Part shown: piece by piece, positions 6,479 through 12,332 of the stretch
Numbering within the stretch: the first letter of the stretch is position 1
Layout: every line of letters begins with the position of its first letter
NCBI GenBank assembly: GCA_031404635.1
Contig: JANNHY010000063.1
Coordinates: forward strand, 1 to 17,369
DNA: 17,369 nucleotides
Direction of reading: 5' to 3'
Source: JAENVT01 sp031404635
GTDB lineage: Bacteria; Actinomycetota; Acidimicrobiia; Acidimicrobiales; Ilumatobacteraceae
Notes under the pieces: generated by a model
Databases searched by the model: none
The model's input: the letters and a program-made list of their open reading frames with translations, nothing else
What the model was told of the DNA's origin: nothing
Made by a program: the position numbers and the translations under genes

Positions 6479-7408
6479 ATGCGTGCAGTTACCTACACTT
6501 CCGTCGGCGGTCCAGATGTCATCCAGGTCAGTGAGATCGACAAGCCCGAGCCCGGCCTGTTCGAGATCCGGATCAAGGTCCAGGCGGCCTCCCTCAACCC
6601 TGCGGACATGGCCGCATGGAGCGGTCGCTTTCCGCCGCCCGCCGAGGGCAGCCGATTCGGCCTTGGCTGGGACATCGCCGGAGTCGTCGACGCGGTAGGG
6701 CCGGGCGCTACCTGGGAGGTCGGTACCCCTGTCATCGCGATCATTCCGGGCGCGACGGGCGTGGGCCGCGCCCAGGCCGAGTACGCGGTGGTTTCTAGCC
6801 ATGCACTCGCCCATGCGCCTGCCGGGGTTGATCCCCTCGAGGCTGCCACGATTCCGCTCAACGGCCTGACGGCGGCTCAGTCTGTCGAGCTCCTCGGCCT
6901 CAACGCAGGTCAGACTGTCTTCATTACTGGTGCTGCCGGCGCCGTGGGCGGGTTCGCAATCCAGTTGGCCAAGCGCCGCGGCTTGATCGTTGTCGCCAGT
7001 GACCTCGCCGAAGACAAGAGCTTCACGATGGACGTCGCTGGGGCGGACGCGTTCGTGCCCGCGTCCGAAAGCCCGGTAGACGCCGTTCGAGCCCTTTACC
7101 CCGAGGGTGTCGATGCCGTCCTGGATACGACAACCCTCGGCCAGGCACTCATCGGCGCGGTCTCCGACAACGGAACGTTCGTGACGACGCGAATGGACGC
7201 GCTGCCTGAGCCCGAGCGAGGCATCCGCGTGCGGCTCACCCAAGTAGCTGCTGAGGGATCGATGCTCACGACGCTGTCCGACCTCGCCGCGTCCGGCGAA
7301 CTCGTACTGCGCGTGGCTCAGACCTACCCCCTCGACGATGCCTCCCAGGCTCACGCGCGTATGGCGCAGGGTGGCCTTCGTGGACGCATAGTCCTCAACG
7401 TCGCATGA
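6479..7408 (+). CDS. MDR-family NADP-dependent oxidoreductase (quinone-reductase-like), paralogue 2
   Basis: A 309-residue zinc-independent MDR enzyme, same length and fold as the protein at 4140-5069. Key blocks are LNPADMAAWSGRF (39-51), GLGWDIAGVVDAVG (61-74) and the NADPH-binding GAAGAVGGFAIQLAKRRG (151-168). It probably reduces quinones, enones or related electrophiles. The start at 6479 is favoured over the upstream in-frame GTG/ATG (6428) because AAGGAGA (6464-6470) sits 8 bases before it and the protein then aligns with its paralogue from residue 1. It is first in a tight operon: its TGA overlaps the next ATG (ATGA, 7405-7408). The divergent HxlR regulator and shared operator-like motif suggest induction by a reactive compound. 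The antisense 323-codon frame (6383-7354) is a shadow. Confidence 0.9.
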   Translation: MRAVTYTSVGGPDVIQVSEIDKPEPGLFEIRIKVQAASLNPADMAAWSGRFPPPAEGSRFGLGWDIAGVVDAVGPGATWEVGTPVIAIIPGATGVGRAQAEYAVVSSHALAHAPAGVDPLEAATIPLNGLTAAQSVELLGLNAGQTVFITGAAGAVGGFAIQLAKRRGLIVVASDLAEDKSFTMDVAGADAFVPASESPVDAVRALYPEGVDAVLDTTTLGQALIGAVSDNGTFVTTRMDALPEPERGIRVRLTQVAAEGSMLTTLSDLAASGELVLRVAQTYPLDDASQAHARMAQGGLRGRIVLNVA

Positions 7409-8073
7409 GCACCATCGGATTCATCGGCAGCGGCAACGTGGGTCAGGCCCTTGCTCGCGCGGTCATCGGTCGTGGCCACGAGGTCATCATGAGCAACTCA
7501 CGGGGGCCGTCAACACTGTCGGCTCTCATTGGAGCTCTGGGTCAGCGGGCATGGGCAGGCTCGGCAGCTGAAGCGATCGAACAAGCCGACATCGTCGTGC
7601 TCGCCATCCCATTCACCGGCGTCGACCAGGTTCCGGCAGCGGTCATGAAGGGAAAAGTCGTCGTCGACGCGACGAACTATTGGGCCCCGCGCGACGGCCA
7701 CATTGCTGTGATCGACTCGGGCGAGACTACGTCGAGCGAGATGGTCGCCGAGAGGCTTCCTGGAGCGCGCGTCGTCAAGGCCTTCAACTCGATGACGGCT
7801 GCCGACATGAACCAGCACGCGAGACCCGGTGACCGCGCCGAGCGGCGTGCAGTCCCGATCGCAGGCAACGACCCGACGTCCAAGGAGATCGTGGCGGCTC
7901 TCATCGACGAGATCGGTTTCGACGTCGTCGATCTTGGACCGTTGGCCGCCGGCCGGTCGATCGACCCGCGCGATGCCTGGGAGAGTCCGCTCGGAGCAAT
8001 GGAGACCGAGACCCTCATGCGAACTCGATTGGCACAGCTTTCGACGCCGAAGAGGAGAGTGCGCAGTGAGTGA
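7405..8073 (+). CDS. F420/NADP-type oxidoreductase (NADPH-dependent F420 reductase-like)
   Basis: A 222-residue cytosolic protein with an N-terminal Rossmann fold: GFIGSGNVGQALARA (5-19) is the dinucleotide-binding loop and SNSRGP (30-35) is the segment that in this family contacts the 2'-phosphate of NADP. Further family features are ADIVVLAIPF (61-70), VVVDATNYW (85-93) and VVKAFNSM (123-130). The architecture matches the NADP oxidoreductase, coenzyme F420-dependent family. Whether it uses F420 or acts on another substrate cannot be decided here, since many family members no longer use F420. The start overlaps the preceding stop by 4 bases, and its own end overlaps the next gene by 8 bases, so the three proteins are probably translated together. 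Confidence 0.85.
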   Translation: MSTIGFIGSGNVGQALARAVIGRGHEVIMSNSRGPSTLSALIGALGQRAWAGSAAEAIEQADIVVLAIPFTGVDQVPAAVMKGKVVVDATNYWAPRDGHIAVIDSGETTSSEMVAERLPGARVVKAFNSMTAADMNQHARPGDRAERRAVPIAGNDPTSKEIVAALIDEIGFDVVDLGPLAAGRSIDPRDAWESPLGAMETETLMRTRLAQLSTPKRRVRSE

Positions 8074-8542
8074 CGAGCGCCTGATCCAAGAGGTCCTTGC
8101 TAGGTATGCACGCGCCGTCGACGCGCGAGATGGCGATGCCGTTGCGGAGCTCTACGAGCCCGAGGGTCGCGAGAGGTTGAGCTACAACCGGCGCGGCAGC
8201 CCGGAGCCGATTGCCCAGTTCGAAGGCGCTGAGGCGATTCGAAACGCAGTCGCCACCGTTCTGCCTGCGCATCCCCGCCTCGGCTGGGCGCATCACATGA
8301 CCTTTGACCCGATCATTGCCGTCGACGGCGATACGGCGAACCTCGATGCACAGTTTGTTGTCTATAGCGTGCAAGGTGACGAGCGTCCAGCCTCCGGCTG
8401 GCCTCGGGGAGCAACGGGGGGCCAAGGGCGAATCCTCCCCGTCGAGGCCGGCTACTACCGTCTCAAGCTGCGTCGAGCCTCGGATGGTTGGAAGATCGTC
8501 GACAACCACACGATTCTTGACCTTCCGCCCGCCCTCCCCTAA
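8066..8542 (+). CDS. SnoaL-like / NTF2-fold protein
   Basis: A 158-residue protein starting MSDERLIQEVLARYARAVDA, the typical first helix of SnoaL-like (NTF2 superfamily) proteins, followed by RDGDAVAELYEPEGRE, a central sheet (LGWAHHMTFDPIIAVDGD) and the closing strand YYRLKLRRASDGWKIVDNHT. Such proteins are small cones that act as isomerases, hydrolases, cyclases or binding proteins. The role here is unknown, but co-translation with two oxidoreductases suggests a shared small-molecule pathway. I chose GTG at 8066 because GAGGAGAG (8052-8059) lies 6 bases upstream and the family alignment starts there. It overlaps the previous gene by 8 bases. No clear terminator follows. Confidence 0.8.
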   Translation: MSDERLIQEVLARYARAVDARDGDAVAELYEPEGRERLSYNRRGSPEPIAQFEGAEAIRNAVATVLPAHPRLGWAHHMTFDPIIAVDGDTANLDAQFVVYSVQGDERPASGWPRGATGGQGRILPVEAGYYRLKLRRASDGWKIVDNHTILDLPPALP

Positions 8543-8927
8543 CTCATCACGGAACGTGGTAATCAGGCCACAGGGCAGGTCAGGATGTCAACGAACCTGC
8601 AGCAATCCGTGGGGTCCCGGCCGCGCGGTAGAACGCGATGGTCTCGCCGTCATCGATCACCGCGCAGGCAGGCTCGGCAAAACCGTTATGCGGCGGGCCG
8701 CCGCTCGCTACGCGCCGTTCGGCGCTCGTGAGCTACGGCCTGGTGTCGGTCTTCGGGACGGGTGATAGGAGCGCGATCTCGCGAATCTCGGCGCGCCAAG
8801 ATGTCGCCAACCTCCGCGCCCACCAGGACTCCAAGCATCTCCTCAACAGTGTCTGGGCGCGTCCACCGATGAAGGAGCACCCACGGCCACCGACGCAAAT
8901 TGATCCTTGACAACACATACGAGAATC
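8543..8927. other. Gene-less stretch after the oxidoreductase operon
   Basis: No gene recognised. A minus-strand frame across about 8686-8916 is open and partly coding-like (WTRPDTVEEMLGVLVGAEVG) and lies directly behind the integrase N-terminal fragment, but it does not continue the integrase and I do not know its family. No convincing terminator hairpin was seen. Confidence 0.4.
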
Positions 8928-9083
8928 GTCCTCTACGAACTCTCCGAGTCGCGCGGTGGCGTGGCGTCGTGAGCCGTGGACGGTCTTGGTCGCCCCCCGT
9001 TCACGACCGCTGTCCTGATCCACACCGAGATAGACGCGCAGTTCCCACGTGTCACGGCCGCGTTGTCGCAATGATCCAGTCAT
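8928..9083 (-). pseudogene. N-terminal fragment of a phage/ICE-type tyrosine integrase
   Basis: From ATG at 9083-9081 the minus strand reads MTGSLRQRGRDTWELRVYLG, then VDQDSGRERGATKTVHGSRR and HATARLGEFVED. This is the arm-type DNA-binding N-terminus common to actinobacterial integrases (G-S-(I/L)-RQRG-x-WELRVYLGxDxxSGR, with a three-stranded sheet). Homology stops after about 52 residues; the SAM-like core-binding and catalytic domains do not follow in any frame I checked. A TTGACA hexamer lies upstream on the same strand (within 9088-9116) among 13-bp direct repeats. The fragment begins only about 120 bases downstream of a tRNA-Gly 3' half, the standard place for an integrase gene beside its attachment site. 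Confidence 0.7.
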
Positions 9084-9087
9084 CGGC

Positions 9088-9116
9088 CAACGGTACGACG
9101 TGTCAACGGTACGACG
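9088..9116 (+). repeat. Two 13-bp direct repeats upstream of the integrase fragment
   Basis: CAACGGTACGACG occurs at 9088-9100 and again at 9104-9116, separated by TGT. The position between the integrase start and the tRNA fragment is where arm-type integrase or excisionase sites, or a promoter operator, are commonly found. The function is inferred from position only. Confidence 0.45.
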
Positions 9117-9202
9117 ACCATGGGCAAACCATGGGCACAGCCACACGACCACAGGCCGCCGAGCAGCCGTCAAACGAACCACTGACCAGGACAAACTCTC
9201 CG

Positions 9203-9250
9203 AGCGGACGACGGGATTCGAACCCGCGACCCTCACCTTGGCAACGTGAA
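9203..9250 (-). other. 3' half of tRNA-Gly (anticodon GCC), probable attachment-site scar
   Basis: Read on the minus strand, 9244-9238 is a perfect anticodon loop TTGCCAA (GCC, glycine). It is followed by GGTGA (3' anticodon stem), a T-arm GCGGG-TTCGAAT-CCCGT, and the acceptor strand CGTCCGC plus discriminator T (ending at 9203). The preceding five bases (TCACG) pair with four of the five 3' stem bases. Before that no D-arm or 5' acceptor strand complementary to CGTCCGC exists at the required distance, so the gene lacks its 5' half. tRNA 3' halves are the usual core of att sites, and an integrase fragment lies next to it. Confidence 0.7.
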
Positions 9251-9264
9251 GAGAACCCTCCGCC

Positions 9265-9358
9265 TGGCCCGCCCAGTCCCCTGACGTGGTCTCCTGTCCG
9301 CCCATTCGTTCGCCTGGTCCGTCCTGTCCGCCCATTCCGTATACCGGTCTACCATCGC
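9265..9358 (-). repeat. 94-bp inverted repeat, copy A
   Basis: The reverse complement of 9265-9358 aligns without gaps to 12134-12227 with 87 of 94 bases identical. The first 33 bases, which contain GGTAGACCGGTATACGGAAT, are identical. This copy contains an internal direct repeat, GAATGGGCGGACAGGA, twice. It lies between the tRNA-Gly fragment and the toxin-antitoxin promoter. Confidence 0.9.
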
Positions 9359-9400
9359 CCCCGCAAACGAACCCGACTGCTTGTCCAGTGGGTGCACGGA

Positions 9401-9406
9401 TACAAT
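9401..9406 (+). promoter_or_regulatory. -10 element of a probable leaderless promoter for the antitoxin gene
   Basis: TACAAT at 9401-9406 is followed by six bases and then the ATG at 9413, so transcription would start at or next to the start codon. No ribosome-binding site precedes the gene. Leaderless starts of this form (TANNNT, 6-7 bases, ATG) are common in actinobacteria. A -35-like TTGTCC is at 9381-9386, with a short 14-base spacer. Confidence 0.55.
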
Positions 9407-9412
9407 GGCGTG

Positions 9413-9637
9413 ATGGATCGCATCACCGTCAACCCGCGACAAATGGGTGGCGTGCCGTGCATCCGCGGGCTGCGCATTCCCGTCGCCACCGTTGTCGGGA
9501 TGATCGCTGACGGCATGACACCCGACGAGATCGTCGCCGAACTTCCGCCATTGGAACTTGACGACGTTTCGGCCGCGTTGCGCTTCGCTGCCGATGCTGT
9601 CGCTGATCGCGAGATTCCGCTTCAACCAACCGCGTGA
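9413..9637 (+). CDS. DUF433-family antitoxin
   Basis: A 74-residue protein reading MDRITVNPRQMGGVPCIRGL, then RIPVATVVGMIADGMTPDEI and VAELPPLELDDVSAALRFAA. This is the DUF433 pattern (N-P-x-x-x-G-G-x-P-(C/V)-I-(R/K)-G-x-R-(I/V)-P-V) with its helix-turn-helix-like core, a VapB-like antitoxin partner of DUF5615 PIN-like toxins. It would neutralise the toxin and bind its own promoter. Full family length, intact. Its TGA overlaps the next start (GTGA, 9634-9637), the standard coupling for these pairs. The start is taken at 9413 from the family alignment and the leaderless promoter geometry. The 94-bp repeat copy A ends 54 bases upstream. Confidence 0.85.
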   Translation: MDRITVNPRQMGGVPCIRGLRIPVATVVGMIADGMTPDEIVAELPPLELDDVSAALRFAADAVADREIPLQPTA

Positions 9638-10009
9638 AGTTCCTCGTCGACCAGAACCGCTCACCGCGACTTGCTCAACTGCTGCGCGAAGCGGGCCACG
9701 ACGCTGTCCATACCCTCGAACGCGGGCTCGAGCAGGCAGACGATGACGTACTTCTCGACGTGGCACGCGACGAACGGAGGATCGTCATCTCTGGTGACAC
9801 CGACTTCGGAGCGCTCCTTGCGCTCGCACGACGGAAGTCACCCTCGGTCATCTTGTTCCGAAGCCGACACCACCGAACGGCAGCAACAGGTTGCGGTCAT
9901 TCTCGAACACCTCGACGACCTCGACGACGACCTGACCACCGGCGCCGTGGCCGTAGTCACCGACGAACGCATCCGCGTCAGACGCCTGCCACTCCTCCAC
10001 AACGAATGA
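9634..10009 (+). pseudogene. DUF5615 PIN-like toxin, frameshifted
   Basis: From GTG 9634 the frame reads MKFLVDQNRSPRLAQLLREA, then GHDAVHTLERGL, RRIVISGDTDFGALLALARR and SPSVILFRSRHHRT, the DUF5615 (Mut7-C/PIN-like) toxin with acidic residues D6, D55 and D57. The continuation QQQVAVILEHLDDLDDDL... and DERIRVRRLPLLHNE lies in the next frame, ending with TGA at 10007-10009. A single extra base (or two missing) near 9885-9895 separates them. Read without correction, the frame runs on to 10182 with an Arg/Pro-rich nonsense tail. The N-terminal two thirds with the catalytic acids is intact, so residual activity is conceivable. Sequencing error is an alternative. Confidence 0.75.
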
Positions 10010-10178
10010 TCGCTCCCGGGTCGTTGGCCCAGAGGTGGACCGCCCCCATAACCGGCAGTGACACTCACAGATCGGATGGTCTGCGCGGTGCGCGACATTG
10101 CACAGGTGCGCCAGAACGACGCAATCTATGCGCGCTGCAGGCCTGGGGCGGGCGTGCGCATCAAGGGAGAGCAACGAG

Positions 10179-10748
10179 ATGAGACCACTTCGATACTCGA
10201 TCAACGTCACGCTCGACGGCTGCTGCCATCACGAGGCAGGGCTCCCCCCGGACGAGGAGTCGATGCGCTACTGGACCGCTGCGATGGAACGAGCCGATGC
10301 CCTGCTATTCGGCCGGGTGACCTACGAGATGATGGAGTCGGCGTGGCGGCAGCCGGCCACGGGCACGTGGCCTGACTGGATGGGTGAGTGGGAGATCCCG
10401 TTCGCCGAGACCATCGATCGGGCGAAGAAGTACGTCGTGTCGAGCACGCTGAGCGGGGTCGATTGGAATGCCGAGCTGGTGCGAGGCGACTTGGGGCAAG
10501 AGGTTCAGCGGCTCAAGCAGGAGCCAGGCGAAAGCCTCTTCGTGGGTGGCGTGACCCTTCCCCTGGCGTTGGCAGATCTGGGATTGATCGACGAGTACGA
10601 GTTCCTGGTGCAGCCGGTCCTTGCCGGACACGGGCCGACGTTGCTGGCCGGTCTGCGCGAGCGCATCCAGCTCGAGCTGGTGGATCGCCATGAGTTCCGG
10701 TCCGGGGCGCTCGCCCTGCGATACCGGCCCACGCGAGCTACGGCTTGA
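10179..10748 (+). CDS. Dihydrofolate-reductase-like / RibD C-terminal-domain protein
   Basis: A 189-residue cytosolic protein of the RibD C-terminal (DHFR-like) family, typically NADPH-dependent reductases of unknown substrate. Signatures are RYSINVTLDGCCHH (5-18), RADALLFGRVTYEMM (38-52), FAETIDRAKKYVVSSTL (75-91), SLFVGGVTLPLALADLGLID (119-138) and EFLVQPVLAGHGPTLL (141-156), the usual family order. I place the start at ATG 10179 because GGGAGA (10165-10170) lies 8 bases upstream and the family N-terminus (MRPLRYSI) starts there; an upstream in-frame start at 10098 adds 27 residues with no family match. It is transcribed alone, downstream of the broken toxin. Stand-alone copies like this often sit near ArsR-SRPBCC pairs, as here. 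Confidence 0.85.
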   Translation: MRPLRYSINVTLDGCCHHEAGLPPDEESMRYWTAAMERADALLFGRVTYEMMESAWRQPATGTWPDWMGEWEIPFAETIDRAKKYVVSSTLSGVDWNAELVRGDLGQEVQRLKQEPGESLFVGGVTLPLALADLGLIDEYEFLVQPVLAGHGPTLLAGLRERIQLELVDRHEFRSGALALRYRPTRATA

Positions 10749-11088
10749 CGTGATCCGTCCTGGCACGTTGGCTGCTGCCTCGCGACGGGACGACGGTTGC
10801 GGTGGGCGGCACAAGCCGATGCCGCGACATCTGTCCCGGCACGGCAGTCGTCCATAACTGCCGATCCGCGCGAGCGATCGGTCGCCAGCCGATCACTCAT
10901 AAGGACGAGTGCGCAACCGCGTTCGGGGACACACCAGGCAAGGGCTTCGTAGTACGGCGCGCTCCTCGTCGTGGTCGCTGCGACCGAGTGGCGGGGCATC
11001 AGCGCGGAAGTGGATCCGGTGACGTTCGCCAGCAGTGTGCTCCCGGTGATCGTGAGCGACATCTGGCCGGCGGCGAGATGAACACCGG
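10749..11088. other. Gene-less stretch between two convergent genes
   Basis: This lies between the 3' ends of the RibD-like gene (plus) and the SRPBCC gene (minus). No start signals or recognisable families. A plus-strand stretch ending TGA near 11079 reads protein-like (SAEVDPVTFASSVLPVIVSD) and a minus-strand frame opposite is also open, so decayed coding sequence is possible. No clear bidirectional terminator was found. Confidence 0.4.
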
Positions 11089-11589
11089 TCACGACTTCGA
11101 CGCGAGCTCGACGAGCAGCTCATCCAACTGCCCGAATGTCTCGTGCATCGCATCCGCCGCGCCGCCACCGTCGGCGTCGAGCGCGTCCTTCGAGGGATAC
11201 AGCTCGCTCACGACGAGCAGCGTCTTGCCATCTGTCTCCGTCAGGGTGACCGTGGTGACGGAGCCGTTCTCTCCGCCTTCTTCGTTCGTCCAGACGATGC
11301 GCGATGGCGGTGTCACTTCGAGGTATCTGCCAAAGAAGTCCATGCCATCGCCGAATCCGAGGCGGTATCTGCCACCGGTGCGTACATCCATCTCGCAGGA
11401 ACGCAGCGTCATGCCCATCGACTTCGGCACCCACCAGCGCTTGAACAGCTCGGGCTTCGACCACGCCTCGAACACCAGCTGCGCGGGAGCGTCGAAAGAT
11501 CGCGTGACGACGACCTCGCGATCGGACTTCCGCTCCACCTTCGTGATGTTCTTCATCGGGGCGAGCTCACTGTGTCTTCTTGCGTCCAT
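11089..11589 (-). CDS. SRPBCC (AHSA1-like) domain protein
   Basis: A 166-residue protein of the START/SRPBCC superfamily, AHSA1-like branch. After a short leader it reads VVVTRSFDAPAQLVFEAWSK (26-45), PELFKRWWVPKSMGM, then GGRYRLGFGDGMDFFGRYLE, SRIVWTNEEGG and a final helix MHETFGQLDELLVELA. These are the usual blocks: first strand, AW..PE..K.WW, GG.YR, and the C-terminal helix that lines a hydrophobic ligand pocket. ATG 11589 is chosen because AAGGAG precedes it by about 7 bases; the later in-frame ATG at 11556 lacks a site. It overlaps the end of the ArsR gene by 23 bases, so the two are co-transcribed. ArsR-SRPBCC pairs are widespread; the ligand is unknown. Confidence 0.85.
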   Translation of the reverse strand: MDARRHSELAPMKNITKVERKSDREVVVTRSFDAPAQLVFEAWSKPELFKRWWVPKSMGMTLRSCEMDVRTGGRYRLGFGDGMDFFGRYLEVTPPSRIVWTNEEGGENGSVTTVTLTETDGKTLLVVSELYPSKDALDADGGGAADAMHETFGQLDELLVELASKS

Positions 11590-11932
11590 CTGACTTCTCC
11601 TTCTGTTTCAATTCCTCGATGACCTGGTCGAGCTCGCCGAAGCGCGCGTCCCAGAGCTGGTGATACCTCTCGATCCACGCCGCCACTTCCTCGAGACGGC
11701 GAGCGCCGATTCGGCAGGTCCGTACGCGGCCGACCTTCTCGGTGACGACGAGTCCCGCCTGTTCGAGGACGCCGACGTGCTTCCTCATGCCCGTGAGGGT
11801 CATGTGGAACCGGTCGGCCAGGTCCGTGATCGAGGCTTCCGAACGGCCGAGCTGCTCGAGGACACCGCGTCGCGTGGAGTCCGACAGCGCCGCAAAAGAG
11901 GCATCGAGATGCGCACTCGCATACTGAACCAT
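11567..11932 (-). CDS. ArsR-family winged-helix regulator
   Basis: A 121-residue regulator: FAALSDSTRRGVLEQLGRSE (13-32), the recognition helix region SITDLADRFHMTLTGMRKHV (34-53), GVLEQAGLVVTEKVGRVRTC (54-73) as helix and wing, then RRLEEVAAWIERYHQLWDAR. This is the ArsR subgroup that pairs with AHSA1-like SRPBCC proteins. It lacks the metal-binding CxC motif in the recognition helix (SMT: T45, T47 instead), so a non-metal signal is expected. The start ATG at 11932 has no ribosome-binding site; a -10-like TACAAA lies 9 bases upstream, suggesting a very short leader. An inverted repeat spans the start codon and is a likely autoregulatory site. It is first in a two-gene operon with the SRPBCC gene. 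Confidence 0.85.
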   Translation of the reverse strand: MVQYASAHLDASFAALSDSTRRGVLEQLGRSEASITDLADRFHMTLTGMRKHVGVLEQAGLVVTEKVGRVRTCRIGARRLEEVAAWIERYHQLWDARFGELDQVIEELKQKEKSDGRKKTQ

Positions 11933-11940
11933 ATAGTTCA
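11925..11940 (-). promoter_or_regulatory. Operator-like inverted repeat over the ArsR start codon
   Basis: TGAACCATATAGTTCA is a 16-bp dyad with TGAAC/GTTCA arms and a single mismatched pair inside. It covers the start codon of the ArsR gene and lies a few bases downstream of the -10-like TACAAA, where repressor binding would block transcription. The assignment to ArsR is inferred from position. Confidence 0.5.
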
Positions 11941-12301
11941 CTTTGTACCACGCGCCGGGGACGGCCCGCAAGCGCCAGCGCCTGTCCGCGGTTGCTTCTG
12001 CGCCCGTGACGGTCATGGTGCGGCGATTCGATCGATTCTCGTTGCAGGTGACGTAGTCGATCTCCTGTGTGTGACGTGACTCACTGCTGGACGACCGCTG
12101 ATCAACCCACGCCGATCTGTCGATCCGGCGGGTGCGATGGTAGACCGGTATACGGAATGGGCGGACTGGACGGACCAGGCGGACGAATCGGCGGACAGGA
12201 CACCACGTCAGCGGGCTGGACGGGCCACTCGGAACGTCCCGCGCGTTCTGCGTCGACGCCGCTGATTTGATCTGCGCGCCGGATCTAGCGCGCGTGGTCT
12301 G
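11941..12301. other. Gene-less stretch carrying repeat copy B
   Basis: No gene seen. Its only recognisable content is the 94-bp inverted-repeat copy at 12134-12227. Open frames across it on both strands are low-complexity translations of that repeat. It ends at the terminus of the IS3-type element. Confidence 0.5.
12134..12227 (+). repeat. 94-bp inverted repeat, copy B
   Basis: Pairs with the reverse complement of 9265-9358 (87/94 identical, no gaps). Together the copies enclose 2.78 kb holding the DUF433/DUF5615 pair, the RibD-like gene and the ArsR-SRPBCC pair. Confidence 0.9.
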
Positions 12302-12332
12302 TGAATCGCCCCGGGTTTGGTGACTGCTCGGG

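Noticed and set aside
6383..7354. 323-codon open frame on the minus strand
   Set aside because: It is antisense to the second MDR oxidoreductase and overlaps its promoter; its composition is that of a mirror frame.
9203..9300. Complete tRNA-Gly gene
   Set aside because: Only the 3' half folds. No 5' acceptor strand or D-arm occurs at the required distance upstream of the anticodon loop.
9634..10182. 182-residue toxin as a single continuous gene
   Set aside because: After about residue 83 the frame becomes an Arg/Pro/His-rich tail, while the family continuation is plainly readable in the next frame; treated as a frameshift.
10802..11593. 263-codon plus-strand frame
   Set aside because: It is mostly antisense to the SRPBCC gene; Ser/Thr-rich nonsense composition.
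9265..12227. CRISPR array
   Set aside because: There are only two copies, in inverted orientation and nearly 3 kb apart, with genes between and no cas genes.
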